Shown: piece after piece, positions 9,218 to 17,735 of the stretch | Layout: every line of letters begins with the position of its first letter | Position numbering within the stretch: position 1 is the stretch's first letter | Assembly (NCBI GenBank): GCA_945870835.1 | Contig: CAMBTV010000002.1 | Location: 1 to 38,877 of the forward strand | DNA from: Chitinophaga pinensis | GTDB taxonomy: Bacteria > Bacteroidota > Bacteroidia > Chitinophagales > Chitinophagaceae | Reading direction: 5' to 3' | DNA: 38,877 nt | Notes under the pieces: generated by a model | Told to the model about the DNA's origin: nothing | The model's database searches: none | Seen by the model: the letters and a program-made list of their open reading frames with translations, nothing else | Position numbers and translations under genes: made by a program

Positions 9218-9895
9218 ATGATTGATATTATTTTACAAGTAGATTCTCTCGGTACAGCAGCTGGCTCCGCAGCAAAGGTGGAGTCTGTTTGGAGTTTATT
9301 GGGTAAAGGTGGCCCACTCATGATACCCATGGGTATTTTATTTGCACTGGCTGTTTTCTTTTTTATTGAAAGATTAATGGCTATTAATAGGGCTGGTAAA
9401 ATTGATGATAATTTTATGCGTATTATCCGTGATCATATCGTTACTGGTAATGTTGCTGCAGCAAGAAGTCTAGCAAAAAATACTGACAATCCAGTTGCTA
9501 GAATGATTGAAAAGGGTATTCAACGAATCGGAAAGCCTATTGATGCAATTGAAAAAAGTATGGAGAATGTTGGGAAACTTGAAATGTACAAAATGGAAAA
9601 AAACCTTTCTATTCTTTCTGTAATATCTCGTATCGCACCTTTGTTCGGTTTTGTAGGAACCATTGTAGGATTGGTTTTGTTACTCAAACAATTTGCTACC
9701 ATTAGTAATCCCTCTGTAAGTCAAATTGCTGATGCGATGTATGTAAAATTAATTACCAGTGCAAGTGGTTTGATTATTGGTATGTTGACTTATCTTGGAT
9801 ACAGTTACCTTGATACCCAAATTAACCGAACAGCTAACCGGATGGAATCTGCCAGTAGCGATTTTATAGATATGCTTCAAGAACCGCAGAAATAA
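9218..9895 (+). CDS. exbB: MotA/TolQ/ExbB proton channel family protein
   Basis: 225 aa; PLFGFVGTIVGLVLLLKQFATISNPSVSQIADAMYVKLITSASGLIIGM. Confidence 0.9.
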   Translation: MIDIILQVDSLGTAAGSAAKVESVWSLLGKGGPLMIPMGILFALAVFFFIERLMAINRAGKIDDNFMRIIRDHIVTGNVAAARSLAKNTDNPVARMIEKGIQRIGKPIDAIEKSMENVGKLEMYKMEKNLSILSVISRIAPLFGFVGTIVGLVLLLKQFATISNPSVSQIADAMYVKLITSASGLIIGMLTYLGYSYLDTQINRTANRMESASSDFIDMLQEPQK

Positions 9896-9963
9896 TTATT
9901 TGAAAATTTTTTTTCAAAGTCAATAATAATAAACCAGTTATCAAAATAAATTATCATTAATAA

Positions 9964-10371
9964 ATGAGCCTTAGGAGAAATAATTTAAGACAGCATCAGG
10001 ACGAAGTGGATACAGGTCCATTGAATGATATTTTATTTATCCTATTGATGTTCTTTTTAATGATCTCCACGTTGGCTAATCCTAATGTAATAAAGATGAG
10101 TGTGCCAAGAGCTTCGAGTGATACTAAGACCAAACAAAGTGTAGTAGTGAGTGTAGATAAGGACAAAAATATTTATGTGGGTGCTAGACTTATTCCTTCT
10201 GATTCGCTAGAATCTGCTTTAAGACAATACATTAATCAGGGTGATAGCATTAAGCCAGCAGTAGTAATCAACGCGGATTCGGTGGCTCACTGGGGTGAAA
10301 TCGTTCGAGTAATGAAAGTGGCTCGTCGCTTGGGTGCATCTACATCTGCTACTGTTACTGGAAGTGAATAA
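9964..10371 (+). CDS. exbD: ExbD/TolR biopolymer transport protein
   Basis: 135 aa; DTGPLNDILFILLMFFLMISTLANPNVIKMSVPRA. Confidence 0.9.
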   Translation: MSLRRNNLRQHQDEVDTGPLNDILFILLMFFLMISTLANPNVIKMSVPRASSDTKTKQSVVVSVDKDKNIYVGARLIPSDSLESALRQYINQGDSIKPAVVINADSVAHWGEIVRVMKVARRLGASTSATVTGSE

Positions 10372-10398
10372 GTAAGCTATTAATGGTTTAAGAATGAA

Positions 10399-11268
10399 TC
10401 ATTTTTTGTTGATGATTAGCATTCGATCTTTTCCGAATATATCTTTTTTAATTTCTACCTGATAATCAACTTCAAAAATTGCAGCTGTCTGTATTGCAAA
10501 ATCCTCGTGGAATTCTACAAAGATCTTCCCATTGGCCAAGAGATGCTTTTTACAAAAAGCTGCTATTTTTTCATAAAATATAAAGGGTGAACTATCCGTC
10601 ACAAAAAGGGCTTGGTGAGGTTCATAATGGGTTACATTTTTATCCAATATTTTTTTTTCTTCAAAAGGTATGTAGGGAGGGTTACTGATAATAATATCAA
10701 TATTTGGTAATTGATGCCAACTGTTTTCATTTAAAAAATCAAGAGATATAAAATTAATTTCAGCTTTAAGATTAAGCGCATTTTCTTTAGCTATTTCTAA
10801 AGCACCTTCACTTACATCAGTAGCATGAACTACTGAATTTGTTAAATTATTTTTTAATGCAATAGCGATGCACCCGCTTCCGGTACCAATATCCAAAATA
10901 GATAAAATTTTCCCAGATTCTTGGCTATACTTTTTATTGTTGTAATCGTCTAGTACTAATTGAACGAGCTCCTCCGTTTCGGGTCTTGGAATAAGTACCT
11001 GGTCATTTACTTTAAATTTCATTTTAAAAAACCAGGCTTCCCCTAAAATATATTGAATTGGTTTGTGCTGCATCAGTTCAGTAAGGCAGCTATTTAATTG
11101 AAGAATTATTTTATTTTCCACAACCTGGTCTGGGTTTTTGATTAGGTCAGACCTTTTTACACCAGCCACTGTTTCAAATGTCCAATCCGTTATTGTCATC
11201 GCTTCAAGTGAACTATAAATCTGCTCCAGTTGATGTAGAAACTGTCGGTATATTTCTTTATTTGTCAT
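10399..11268 (-). CDS. prmC: peptide chain release factor N5-glutamine methyltransferase
   Basis: ILDIGTGSGCIAIALKN and IISNPPYIP; ORF track start is 11280 (MFALM), but ATG at 11268 (MTNKEIYRQF) is preferred because the upstream ATG lies inside a TATGTTTG -7 box. Confidence 0.93.
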   Translation of the reverse strand: MTNKEIYRQFLHQLEQIYSSLEAMTITDWTFETVAGVKRSDLIKNPDQVVENKIILQLNSCLTELMQHKPIQYILGEAWFFKMKFKVNDQVLIPRPETEELVQLVLDDYNNKKYSQESGKILSILDIGTGSGCIAIALKNNLTNSVVHATDVSEGALEIAKENALNLKAEINFISLDFLNENSWHQLPNIDIIISNPPYIPFEEKKILDKNVTHYEPHQALFVTDSSPFIFYEKIAAFCKKHLLANGKIFVEFHEDFAIQTAAIFEVDYQVEIKKDIFGKDRMLIINKK

Positions 11269-11273
11269 TAAAG

Positions 11274-11281
11274 CAAACATA
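11274..11281 (-). promoter_or_regulatory. -7 element TATGTTTG for leaderless prmC
   Basis: Reverse strand TATGTTTG-N5-ATG(11268). Confidence 0.55.
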
Positions 11282-11298
11282 GTTAATTTTTCTATTCA

Positions 11299-11306
11299 TA
11301 CTTTTG
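11299..11306 (+). promoter_or_regulatory. -7 element TACTTTTG for ribD
   Basis: TACTTTTG-N4-TTG start at 11311. Confidence 0.55.
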
Positions 11307-11310
11307 CTCC

Positions 11311-12360
11311 TTGATTACTCATGAAACATATATGCGGCGTTGTTTTGAATTGGCAAAACAGGGAGAGGGCAATGTAGCACCTAATCCAATGGTAGGTGCT
11401 GTATTGGTATTCAATGATTTAATTATTGGTGAAGGTTATCACAGCGAATTCGGAAAAGAGCATGCAGAAGTAAATTGTATTAATAATGTTTCCAATGAAC
11501 ATTTGCACTTAATAAATCAATCTACCTTATATGTTTCACTTGAGCCTTGTTCTCATTTTGGAAAAACACCACCTTGTACAAATAGTATCATCGAAAAAAA
11601 AATACCCAAGGTAGTTATAGGTTGTCAAGATAGCTTTTTGCAAGTTGATGGGAGGGGTATTGAAACCTTAAGGACAGCAGGTATTGAGGTGGTTTGTCCA
11701 ATATTAGAAGAAGATGCGTTGGATTTAAATAAACGATTTTTTACATTTCATGCTAAGCATCGTCCCTATATTATTTTAAAATGGGCACAGACTGCCAATG
11801 AGATGATTGCTCAAAATAATTATTCTCGATTATTGATTAGCCATGAAATTACCAACCGCCAAGTTCATAAATGGCGGAGTGAAGAGGCTTCAGTTTTAGT
11901 GGGTACTACCACTGCTTTGCTAGATAACCCTTCTTTAACCAATCGTTTATGGCCGGGAAAAACTCCCATTCGACTTGTTATCGATAGTAATTTAAAAATT
12001 CAAGCTACTTCTTACTTATTAGATGGTAGCGTTCAGACAATTGTTTTTAATTCCATCAAACAAGAGCAAGTAGGTGCTACTTTGTATTTTAAATTATCAG
12101 GAAATAAAAGTTGGGTGTCACAAATATCTGAAGCATTGTATCAGATGAATATTCAAAGTTTACTAGTTGAAGGAGGAGCCAATTTATTGCAGTCTTTTAT
12201 TGATGAAAATTATTGGGATGAGGCGAGGGTAATCACCAATACTGTAATGGAAGTATCTGAAGGACTCAAAGCACCTATTCTTAAAAATGCTGAAAAATAT
12301 TATTCTGAGGCAATCGAAAAGGATTTGATTCAATATTATCGTCGAATTATGGCTAGTTGA
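11311..12360 (+). CDS. ribD: bifunctional riboflavin deaminase/reductase RibD
   Basis: 349 aa; HAEVNCI, EPCSHFGKTPPC, GQGEGNVAPNPMVGAV-type N-terminus and RibD_C reductase domain; TTG start. Confidence 0.94.
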   Translation: MITHETYMRRCFELAKQGEGNVAPNPMVGAVLVFNDLIIGEGYHSEFGKEHAEVNCINNVSNEHLHLINQSTLYVSLEPCSHFGKTPPCTNSIIEKKIPKVVIGCQDSFLQVDGRGIETLRTAGIEVVCPILEEDALDLNKRFFTFHAKHRPYIILKWAQTANEMIAQNNYSRLLISHEITNRQVHKWRSEEASVLVGTTTALLDNPSLTNRLWPGKTPIRLVIDSNLKIQATSYLLDGSVQTIVFNSIKQEQVGATLYFKLSGNKSWVSQISEALYQMNIQSLLVEGGANLLQSFIDENYWDEARVITNTVMEVSEGLKAPILKNAEKYYSEAIEKDLIQYYRRIMAS

Positions 12361-12481
12361 TTTTGTATTTTTTTTCAAACAAATCATTTTAAAATAGTCG
12401 TTGATAATTTTTCAATTCGTAGATTGAGGAGTATTAAAGAGTTTTTTAAGTTTCTTTTATCGATTACATTTTTCAATAAAT

Positions 12482-13090
12482 ATGGGTGAGGCAGAGTCTT
12501 ATAAAACGATTGATCAACCTGCTGTAGCAGAATACAAGGATAGAGGAAGTAAATTTTTAGCTTTCGCATATCCTATTTTGAAGGCAGACGATTTTAAAAA
12601 ATGGCTTCATTTTTTAAAGAAAGAACATCCCAAAGCTGCCCATCACTGTTTTGCTTATCGGATTGGTACAGATGGATATACTTTTAGAGTAAGTGATGAC
12701 GGAGAACCTGCAGGATCTGCAGGTAAGCCAATTTTAGGTCAAATTGATAGCAAGGAAGTAACCAATATTTCAATAATTGTGGTTAGGTATTTTGGAGGTA
12801 GTTTATTAGGTGTACCAGGACTAATCAATGCATATAAAACAGTAACCAATTTTGTATTACAACTTACTCCAATCGTTAAAAAGCAAATCGAGGAATCCTA
12901 TATTATTCATTTTGATTATACACAAATTAATGAGGTGATGGTGGTTTTAAAACAGTATAATTGTACTATCTTGACTCAGGAAATGCAATTATTTTGTAAC
13001 ATTACAACAGGCATTCCTAAAAATCGTATCACGGAAGTGATGTATCGATTTAAAGAATTGCATAATGTGGAAATAAAAAAACTTGTCTGA
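12482..13090 (+). CDS. YigZ/IMPACT family protein
   Basis: 202 aa; EYKDRGSKFLAFAYPI, DDGEPAGSAGKPIL, VVRYFGGSLLGVPGLI. Confidence 0.93.
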   Translation: MGEAESYKTIDQPAVAEYKDRGSKFLAFAYPILKADDFKKWLHFLKKEHPKAAHHCFAYRIGTDGYTFRVSDDGEPAGSAGKPILGQIDSKEVTNISIIVVRYFGGSLLGVPGLINAYKTVTNFVLQLTPIVKKQIEESYIIHFDYTQINEVMVVLKQYNCTILTQEMQLFCNITTGIPKNRITEVMYRFKELHNVEIKKLV

Positions 13091-13128
13091 TAAATTATTT
13101 TTTTATAATTTTTTTTAAAATATTTTAA

Positions 13129-13473
13129 ATGGGAACAGAAAAAAAATACACCAGTTTTTGGAGCTTTTATCCTTATTATCTTACAGAGCACAGCGATGCT
13201 AAAAATCGATCCTTACATTTTATTGGAACCGCTTTAATTATCGGATTTTTAATTGCAGGGATTATTTTTAAAAAATGGCAATTAATTGTTGCAATACCCT
13301 TTTGTGGCTATGGTTTTGCATGGATAGGCCATTTTTTTATAGAAAAGAATCGACCGGCTACTTTTACTTATCCACTGTATAGTTTGGGGAGTGACTTTGT
13401 AATGTTTTGGCATATTCTGACAGGGCAGATAAAAAAGAAAATGGCAGAAGCAAAGGGTCAAATTCAGTCCTAA
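13129..13473 (+). CDS. DUF962/Mpo1-like membrane protein
   Basis: 114 aa; SFWSFYPYYLTEHSDAKNRSLHFIGT and GYGFAWIGHFFIEKNRPATFTYP. Confidence 0.88.
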   Translation: MGTEKKYTSFWSFYPYYLTEHSDAKNRSLHFIGTALIIGFLIAGIIFKKWQLIVAIPFCGYGFAWIGHFFIEKNRPATFTYPLYSLGSDFVMFWHILTGQIKKKMAEAKGQIQS

Positions 13474-13615
13474 TTATCTATGAATAATTGAATGATTAGA
13501 CTGTTCATCATTCCTAATTTTTTTACTAATTTATTCTATTTGGAGCTACTGTAGTTATTGATGTCAAAACAACTTATTTCGAACACCTAAAATTCCGAAA
13601 GGAGTCGGCTGTTTT

Positions 13616-14455
13616 TTAAATTACATTATTTAGTAAATATCCACTCATTTCCTGTTGATATTCTTGGGCAACTATTCTTGCTCTCACCGCAAAATCTTCT
13701 TTTTCACTGGCGTAGATAATGGCACGACTTGCATTTACAAGTAGGCCACAATCTTTATTCAAACCATATTTTGAGACATCCTTCAAGCTACCTCCTTGAG
13801 CACCTACACCTGGCACAAGTAAAAAATTATTAGGAATGATACTTCTTATTCCTTCAAAGTCAGAAGCCTTGGTAGCCCCTGTTACAAACATTAAATTATC
13901 CGGTGTTCCCCATCTAGCAATTTTTTCAATTACTGTTTGGTACAGAGTAATTGGTTTAGATTTTTCTGATAAAGAATCGTTTAAAATTAGCTGTTGAAAA
14001 TCGTCTGAACCTTTGTTACTGGTGAGTCCTAATACAATGGTCCATTTGTTTTCATATTCTAAAAATGGTCTTACACTATCTTCTCCCATGTAGGGGGCAA
14101 CAGTAATGGCATCAAAATTCATTGCTTCAAAAAAAGCTCTGGCATATTGAGTAGAAGTGTTTCCAATATCTCCACGCTTCGCATCTGCAATGGTAAATTG
14201 TTCGGCAGGAATATAGTCAACTGTTTTTTGCATCGCTTCCCATCCTTTGATACCCATGGCTTCGTAGAAAGCAGTATTAATTTTATAACTGACACAGAGA
14301 TCTTGAGTGGCGTCTATTATTTGTTTATTGAATTCAAAAATTACATCTGGATGAGATTGCAAATGTTTTGGAATTTTAGAAAGGTCTGTATCTAACCCTA
14401 CACAGAGGTAAGATTTTTTGTTTTGAATTTGCTGTATCAATTGTTGCCTTGTCAT
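13616..14455 (-). CDS. pyrF: orotidine 5'-phosphate decarboxylase (PyrF type 2)
   Basis: 279 aa; [31 protein letters not shown]. Confidence 0.95.
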   Translation of the reverse strand: MTRQQLIQQIQNKKSYLCVGLDTDLSKIPKHLQSHPDVIFEFNKQIIDATQDLCVSYKINTAFYEAMGIKGWEAMQKTVDYIPAEQFTIADAKRGDIGNTSTQYARAFFEAMNFDAITVAPYMGEDSVRPFLEYENKWTIVLGLTSNKGSDDFQQLILNDSLSEKSKPITLYQTVIEKIARWGTPDNLMFVTGATKASDFEGIRSIIPNNFLLVPGVGAQGGSLKDVSKYGLNKDCGLLVNASRAIIYASEKEDFAVRARIVAQEYQQEMSGYLLNNVI

Positions 14456-14459
14456 AGCG

Positions 14460-14467
14460 CAAAGTTA
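14460..14467 (-). promoter_or_regulatory. -7 element TAACTTTG for leaderless pyrF
   Basis: Reverse strand TAACTTTG-CGCT-ATG(14455). Confidence 0.55.
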
Positions 14468-14640
14468 ATTGGAAAAAAGATTAATTCTTGGAATACAAGT
14501 ATCTCAGTATTGGGTAGGAGATATTTTTAATTCCTCTCCAAACCTTATCTTAAATGATTAAAGTATACTTGGTTCAGTTTAATTCAATATTTAATTAGTC
14601 TCGTGTCTATGAATTATGTTTGATAGTAAAAAATAGATAT

Positions 14641-15732
14641 TTATTTTACTTCTTGAATTTCAGTAGGTGCCATATTTGCATTTCTCATAGCGATACCTCT
14701 TGCTGCATTCCCAGCAAAGTTGAGGAATGCTTTTTTAGTAAGCTCGTCATCACTTGCCATTATGGGTATACCGCTATCTCCACCTTCTCGAATAGATTGT
14801 ACAATAGGTATTTGTCCTAAAAAGGGTATATCGAACTCTTCTGCCAAATTTTTCCCTCCATTTTTTCCAAAAATAAAATACTGGTTGTCTGGCAATTCAG
14901 CGGGAGTAAAGTAACTCATATTTTCTACTAGTCCAATTACGGGCACTTTTAATTGGGCTTGTCCAAACATAGCAATTCCTTTTTTTGCATCGGCTAATGC
15001 AACTAGTTGTGGTGTAGTTACTACAATCACTCCTGTAACGGGCACAGATTGTACGATGGTTAAGTGAATATCACCTGTACCAGGAGGCATATCGATCACC
15101 AGATAGTCTAGTTCCCCCCAATTTACTTCGCTAACAAATTGCTTAATTGCACTACTAACCATTGGTCCACGCCATACTACCGCCTGTTTTTCGTCTATCA
15201 GTAGTCCTATACTCATCATTTTAATTCCAAATTTTTCAATGGGCTCTATCAACCCTTTACCATCTACCTCTGTCATCATAGGACGTTCGCCTCTAACACC
15301 AAACATAATGTGTTGGCTAGGCCCGTAGATATCAGCATCCATCAAACCTACTTTGGCGCCTTCTTTTGCTAATGCAAGGGCTAGATTACTTGAAATGGTA
15401 CTTTTTCCAACCCCTCCCTTGCCACTAACCACTGCAATAATGTTTTTTACTCCTCCTAAAATTGATTTGGCATCCTTTCTATTGCTACTAGTATTGCTGG
15501 TAAAATTCACCGTAACCTGCGCCTCTTTGTCTACCAATATTTTCACAGCATTGATGCAGGCATTCATTATCATATCTTTCAAAGGACATGCAGGGGTAGT
15601 AAGTACCACAGTAAAGGAAACTTTTTTACCCTCAATTGCAATGTCTTTAACCATATTGAGCGTTACTAGATCTTTTCCTAAATCCGGTTCCTGTACATTA
15701 CTGAGCGCTCTAAGGATGTCTTCGTTTGTCAT
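14641..15732 (-). CDS. Mrp/NBP35 iron-sulfur carrier ATPase
   Basis: 363 aa; MIP18-like N-terminal domain, VVSGKGGVGKSTISSNLA, DADIYGPSQ, IDMPPGTGD. Confidence 0.95.
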   Translation of the reverse strand: MTNEDILRALSNVQEPDLGKDLVTLNMVKDIAIEGKKVSFTVVLTTPACPLKDMIMNACINAVKILVDKEAQVTVNFTSNTSSNRKDAKSILGGVKNIIAVVSGKGGVGKSTISSNLALALAKEGAKVGLMDADIYGPSQHIMFGVRGERPMMTEVDGKGLIEPIEKFGIKMMSIGLLIDEKQAVVWRGPMVSSAIKQFVSEVNWGELDYLVIDMPPGTGDIHLTIVQSVPVTGVIVVTTPQLVALADAKKGIAMFGQAQLKVPVIGLVENMSYFTPAELPDNQYFIFGKNGGKNLAEEFDIPFLGQIPIVQSIREGGDSGIPIMASDDELTKKAFLNFAGNAARGIAMRNANMAPTEIQEVK

Positions 15733-16057
15733 CGTTCAATTATTTGTTAAAATGCTATTTTGTATGTAAAATTAATCAATGAAGACTTTACTTTGTTTAT
15801 TAATTGCAGAATGTTGTTATTTTGGATACTCAGCATTATATTATAACTTTAACAGCTTATAAAAACGTTTTTTGAATCGTAATTATTAGTAGTTAGAAAT
15901 TGGAATCTGTGAATAAAGGCTACAAAATTATTGAAGAATGATTTGTTAATGATAGTTTCCAGTAAGTAAGGGGACAATTGATTATTTTTTTTGCAAGCTT
16001 TATATATTATGAAATAACTATAGGTTTAGCTTTGGGCAGCCTCTAAGTAAATAGAAA

Positions 16058-16696
16058 ATGAACAAAATTATATTTTTATTTTTTGTTGCAACCTGTCTTT
16101 TGCCTATCACTTCTAAAGCACAGTTTGAGACTTTTAAAGACTCTGTGGTTCAACTTTATGGAGTTGTTATGACAGCGGATAGTCTGCAAGGTTTACCTTC
16201 AGTAAGTGTGGTAGTAAAAGGTCAAAACAGGGGTACAGTCACTAATAATCAGGGTGTTTTTAGTATCGTCGTTTTGAAGGGGGATCAAATAGAATTTTCA
16301 AGTATAGGGTTTAAGCCCAAATTAATTACTGTTCCCAAAGATATTGAAGGCAATCAATACAGTGTATTGCAACTAATGGTAAATGATACGGTTTATTTAG
16401 CTGCTACCATTATCAAGTCTAGGCCTTCTAGGGAACAATTTGAGAGGGATTTCCTTAGGACAGTTGTTCCTGATGACAAATTGGAAATAGCCCGTAAAAA
16501 CAATGACGAGAGTCGAAGACGACTTTTAATGGCAACATTACCAACCGATGGAAGGGAAGCTGCAGGCAGGTATCTTACCCAACAAGCTGTAAAATCTTAT
16601 TATACAGGACAGGTTCCACCAATGAACATTTTTAATCCATTTGCTTGGAATGAGTTCATACAAGCATGGAAAAGAGGGGACTACAAAAAGAAATAA
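16058..16696 (+). CDS. secreted carboxypeptidase-like regulatory domain protein
   Basis: 212 aa; signal peptide plus YGVVMTADSLQGLPSVSVVVKGQNRGTVTNNQGVFSI. Confidence 0.85.
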   Translation: MNKIIFLFFVATCLLPITSKAQFETFKDSVVQLYGVVMTADSLQGLPSVSVVVKGQNRGTVTNNQGVFSIVVLKGDQIEFSSIGFKPKLITVPKDIEGNQYSVLQLMVNDTVYLAATIIKSRPSREQFERDFLRTVVPDDKLEIARKNNDESRRRLLMATLPTDGREAAGRYLTQQAVKSYYTGQVPPMNIFNPFAWNEFIQAWKRGDYKKK

Positions 16697-16786
16697 CCTT
16701 CTTCAGCTTCGCTATCAAAAATCAAAACTTAGATAGTATATTCGAAACAAAATTTAGTTTTTCATTTCAGCAAATAAGCTTTAGAC

Positions 16787-17335
16787 ATGATCAGATCAAA
16801 TACAACATCGAAGCCTTTACTGTTAGATAAAAATTACTTTCTTATTGGTTTTATGGGAACTGGAAAATCTCATTGGGGTAAATTATGGGCAGCTGCCAAT
16901 AAGCTAACATTTGTTGATCTAGATGAGTTGATTGAGAAAGAGGAAGATAATACCATTGCTGAAATTTTTGATACGAAGGGGGAAGATTATTTTAGAAAAA
17001 TAGAGAAGGAGTTGTTAAGAAAATCGGGTGAATTGAAAAATACCTTAATAGCCTGTGGGGGAGGTACACCTTGTTTTTTTGAGAATATGCAATGGATGAA
17101 TGATCATGGAGTAACTATTTTTATCCGATCTAGGCCTACTGAAATATTAGATCGAGTGATGGAAGAAAAAGAAAAACGCCCTTTATTAAAAAAATTAAAT
17201 CAAGAGGAGCTTCTTTTTTATATTGAACAAAAACTAAAGGAGCGGGAACCGTTTTATTCCCAGGCTCAAATAAAAGTAGAATCGGATAGCTTGGATGAAA
17301 ATTCATTTGCTAAAATTGTTTCAGATATCCTTTAA
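16787..17335 (+). CDS. aroK: shikimate kinase
   Basis: 182 aa; Walker A GFMGTGKSHWGK, DLDELIE, CGGGTPCF, RPLL. Confidence 0.94.
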   Translation: MIRSNTTSKPLLLDKNYFLIGFMGTGKSHWGKLWAAANKLTFVDLDELIEKEEDNTIAEIFDTKGEDYFRKIEKELLRKSGELKNTLIACGGGTPCFFENMQWMNDHGVTIFIRSRPTEILDRVMEEKEKRPLLKKLNQEELLFYIEQKLKEREPFYSQAQIKVESDSLDENSFAKIVSDIL

Positions 17336-17348
17336 TAAATTATTTTTT

Positions 17349-17735
17349 ATGCAAAATTTTTATCTTAAAACGGCTGCTATATTAGGAGCGCTTGCTGTTG
17401 CATTGGGTGCCTTTGGAGCCCATACTTTAAAAAAAATCCTTAGTGATAAGTATCTTGAAGTTTTTGAAACCGCTGTTCGATATCAATTTTATCATGTATT
17501 TGCTTTGATTGCAGTAGGTATTTTACTAAAAGCATTTCCTAATAACCAATTGGTTTGGTCTGGTCGTTTATTTTGCTTTGGAATTTTGATATTCAGTGGC
17601 TCACTTTATCTAATGACTTTATTAGAAGCCATGGGAAAGCATGGATTTCAGTGGTTAGGAGCCATAACCCCTTTGGGAGGTATTTGTTTAATTGCGGGTT
17701 GGATTTTTATGTTAGTGGGTATCGTGAAAGGCTAA
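17349..17735 (+). CDS. DUF423 membrane protein
   Basis: ORF track start is 17295, but ATG at 17349 (MQNFYLKTAAILGALAVALGAFGAHTLK) matches the usual family N-terminus. Confidence 0.88.
   Translation: MQNFYLKTAAILGALAVALGAFGAHTLKKILSDKYLEVFETAVRYQFYHVFALIAVGILLKAFPNNQLVWSGRLFCFGILIFSGSLYLMTLLEAMGKHGFQWLGAITPLGGICLIAGWIFMLVGIVKG

Noticed and set aside
13570-13612. Possible terminator after pyrF
   Set aside because: Only short imperfect pairing (CCGA/TCGG and TTTCGAA/TTCCGAAA); not convincing.
15353-15769. 138-aa plus-strand ORF opposite the Mrp gene
   Set aside because: Shadow ORF of a well-supported ATPase; no independent evidence.
15779-15862. 27-codon ORF MKTLLCLLIAECCYFGYSALYYNFNSL upstream of 16058
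   Set aside because: Short, no adjacent promoter match, and such hydrophobic ORFs are expected by chance in AT-rich DNA.
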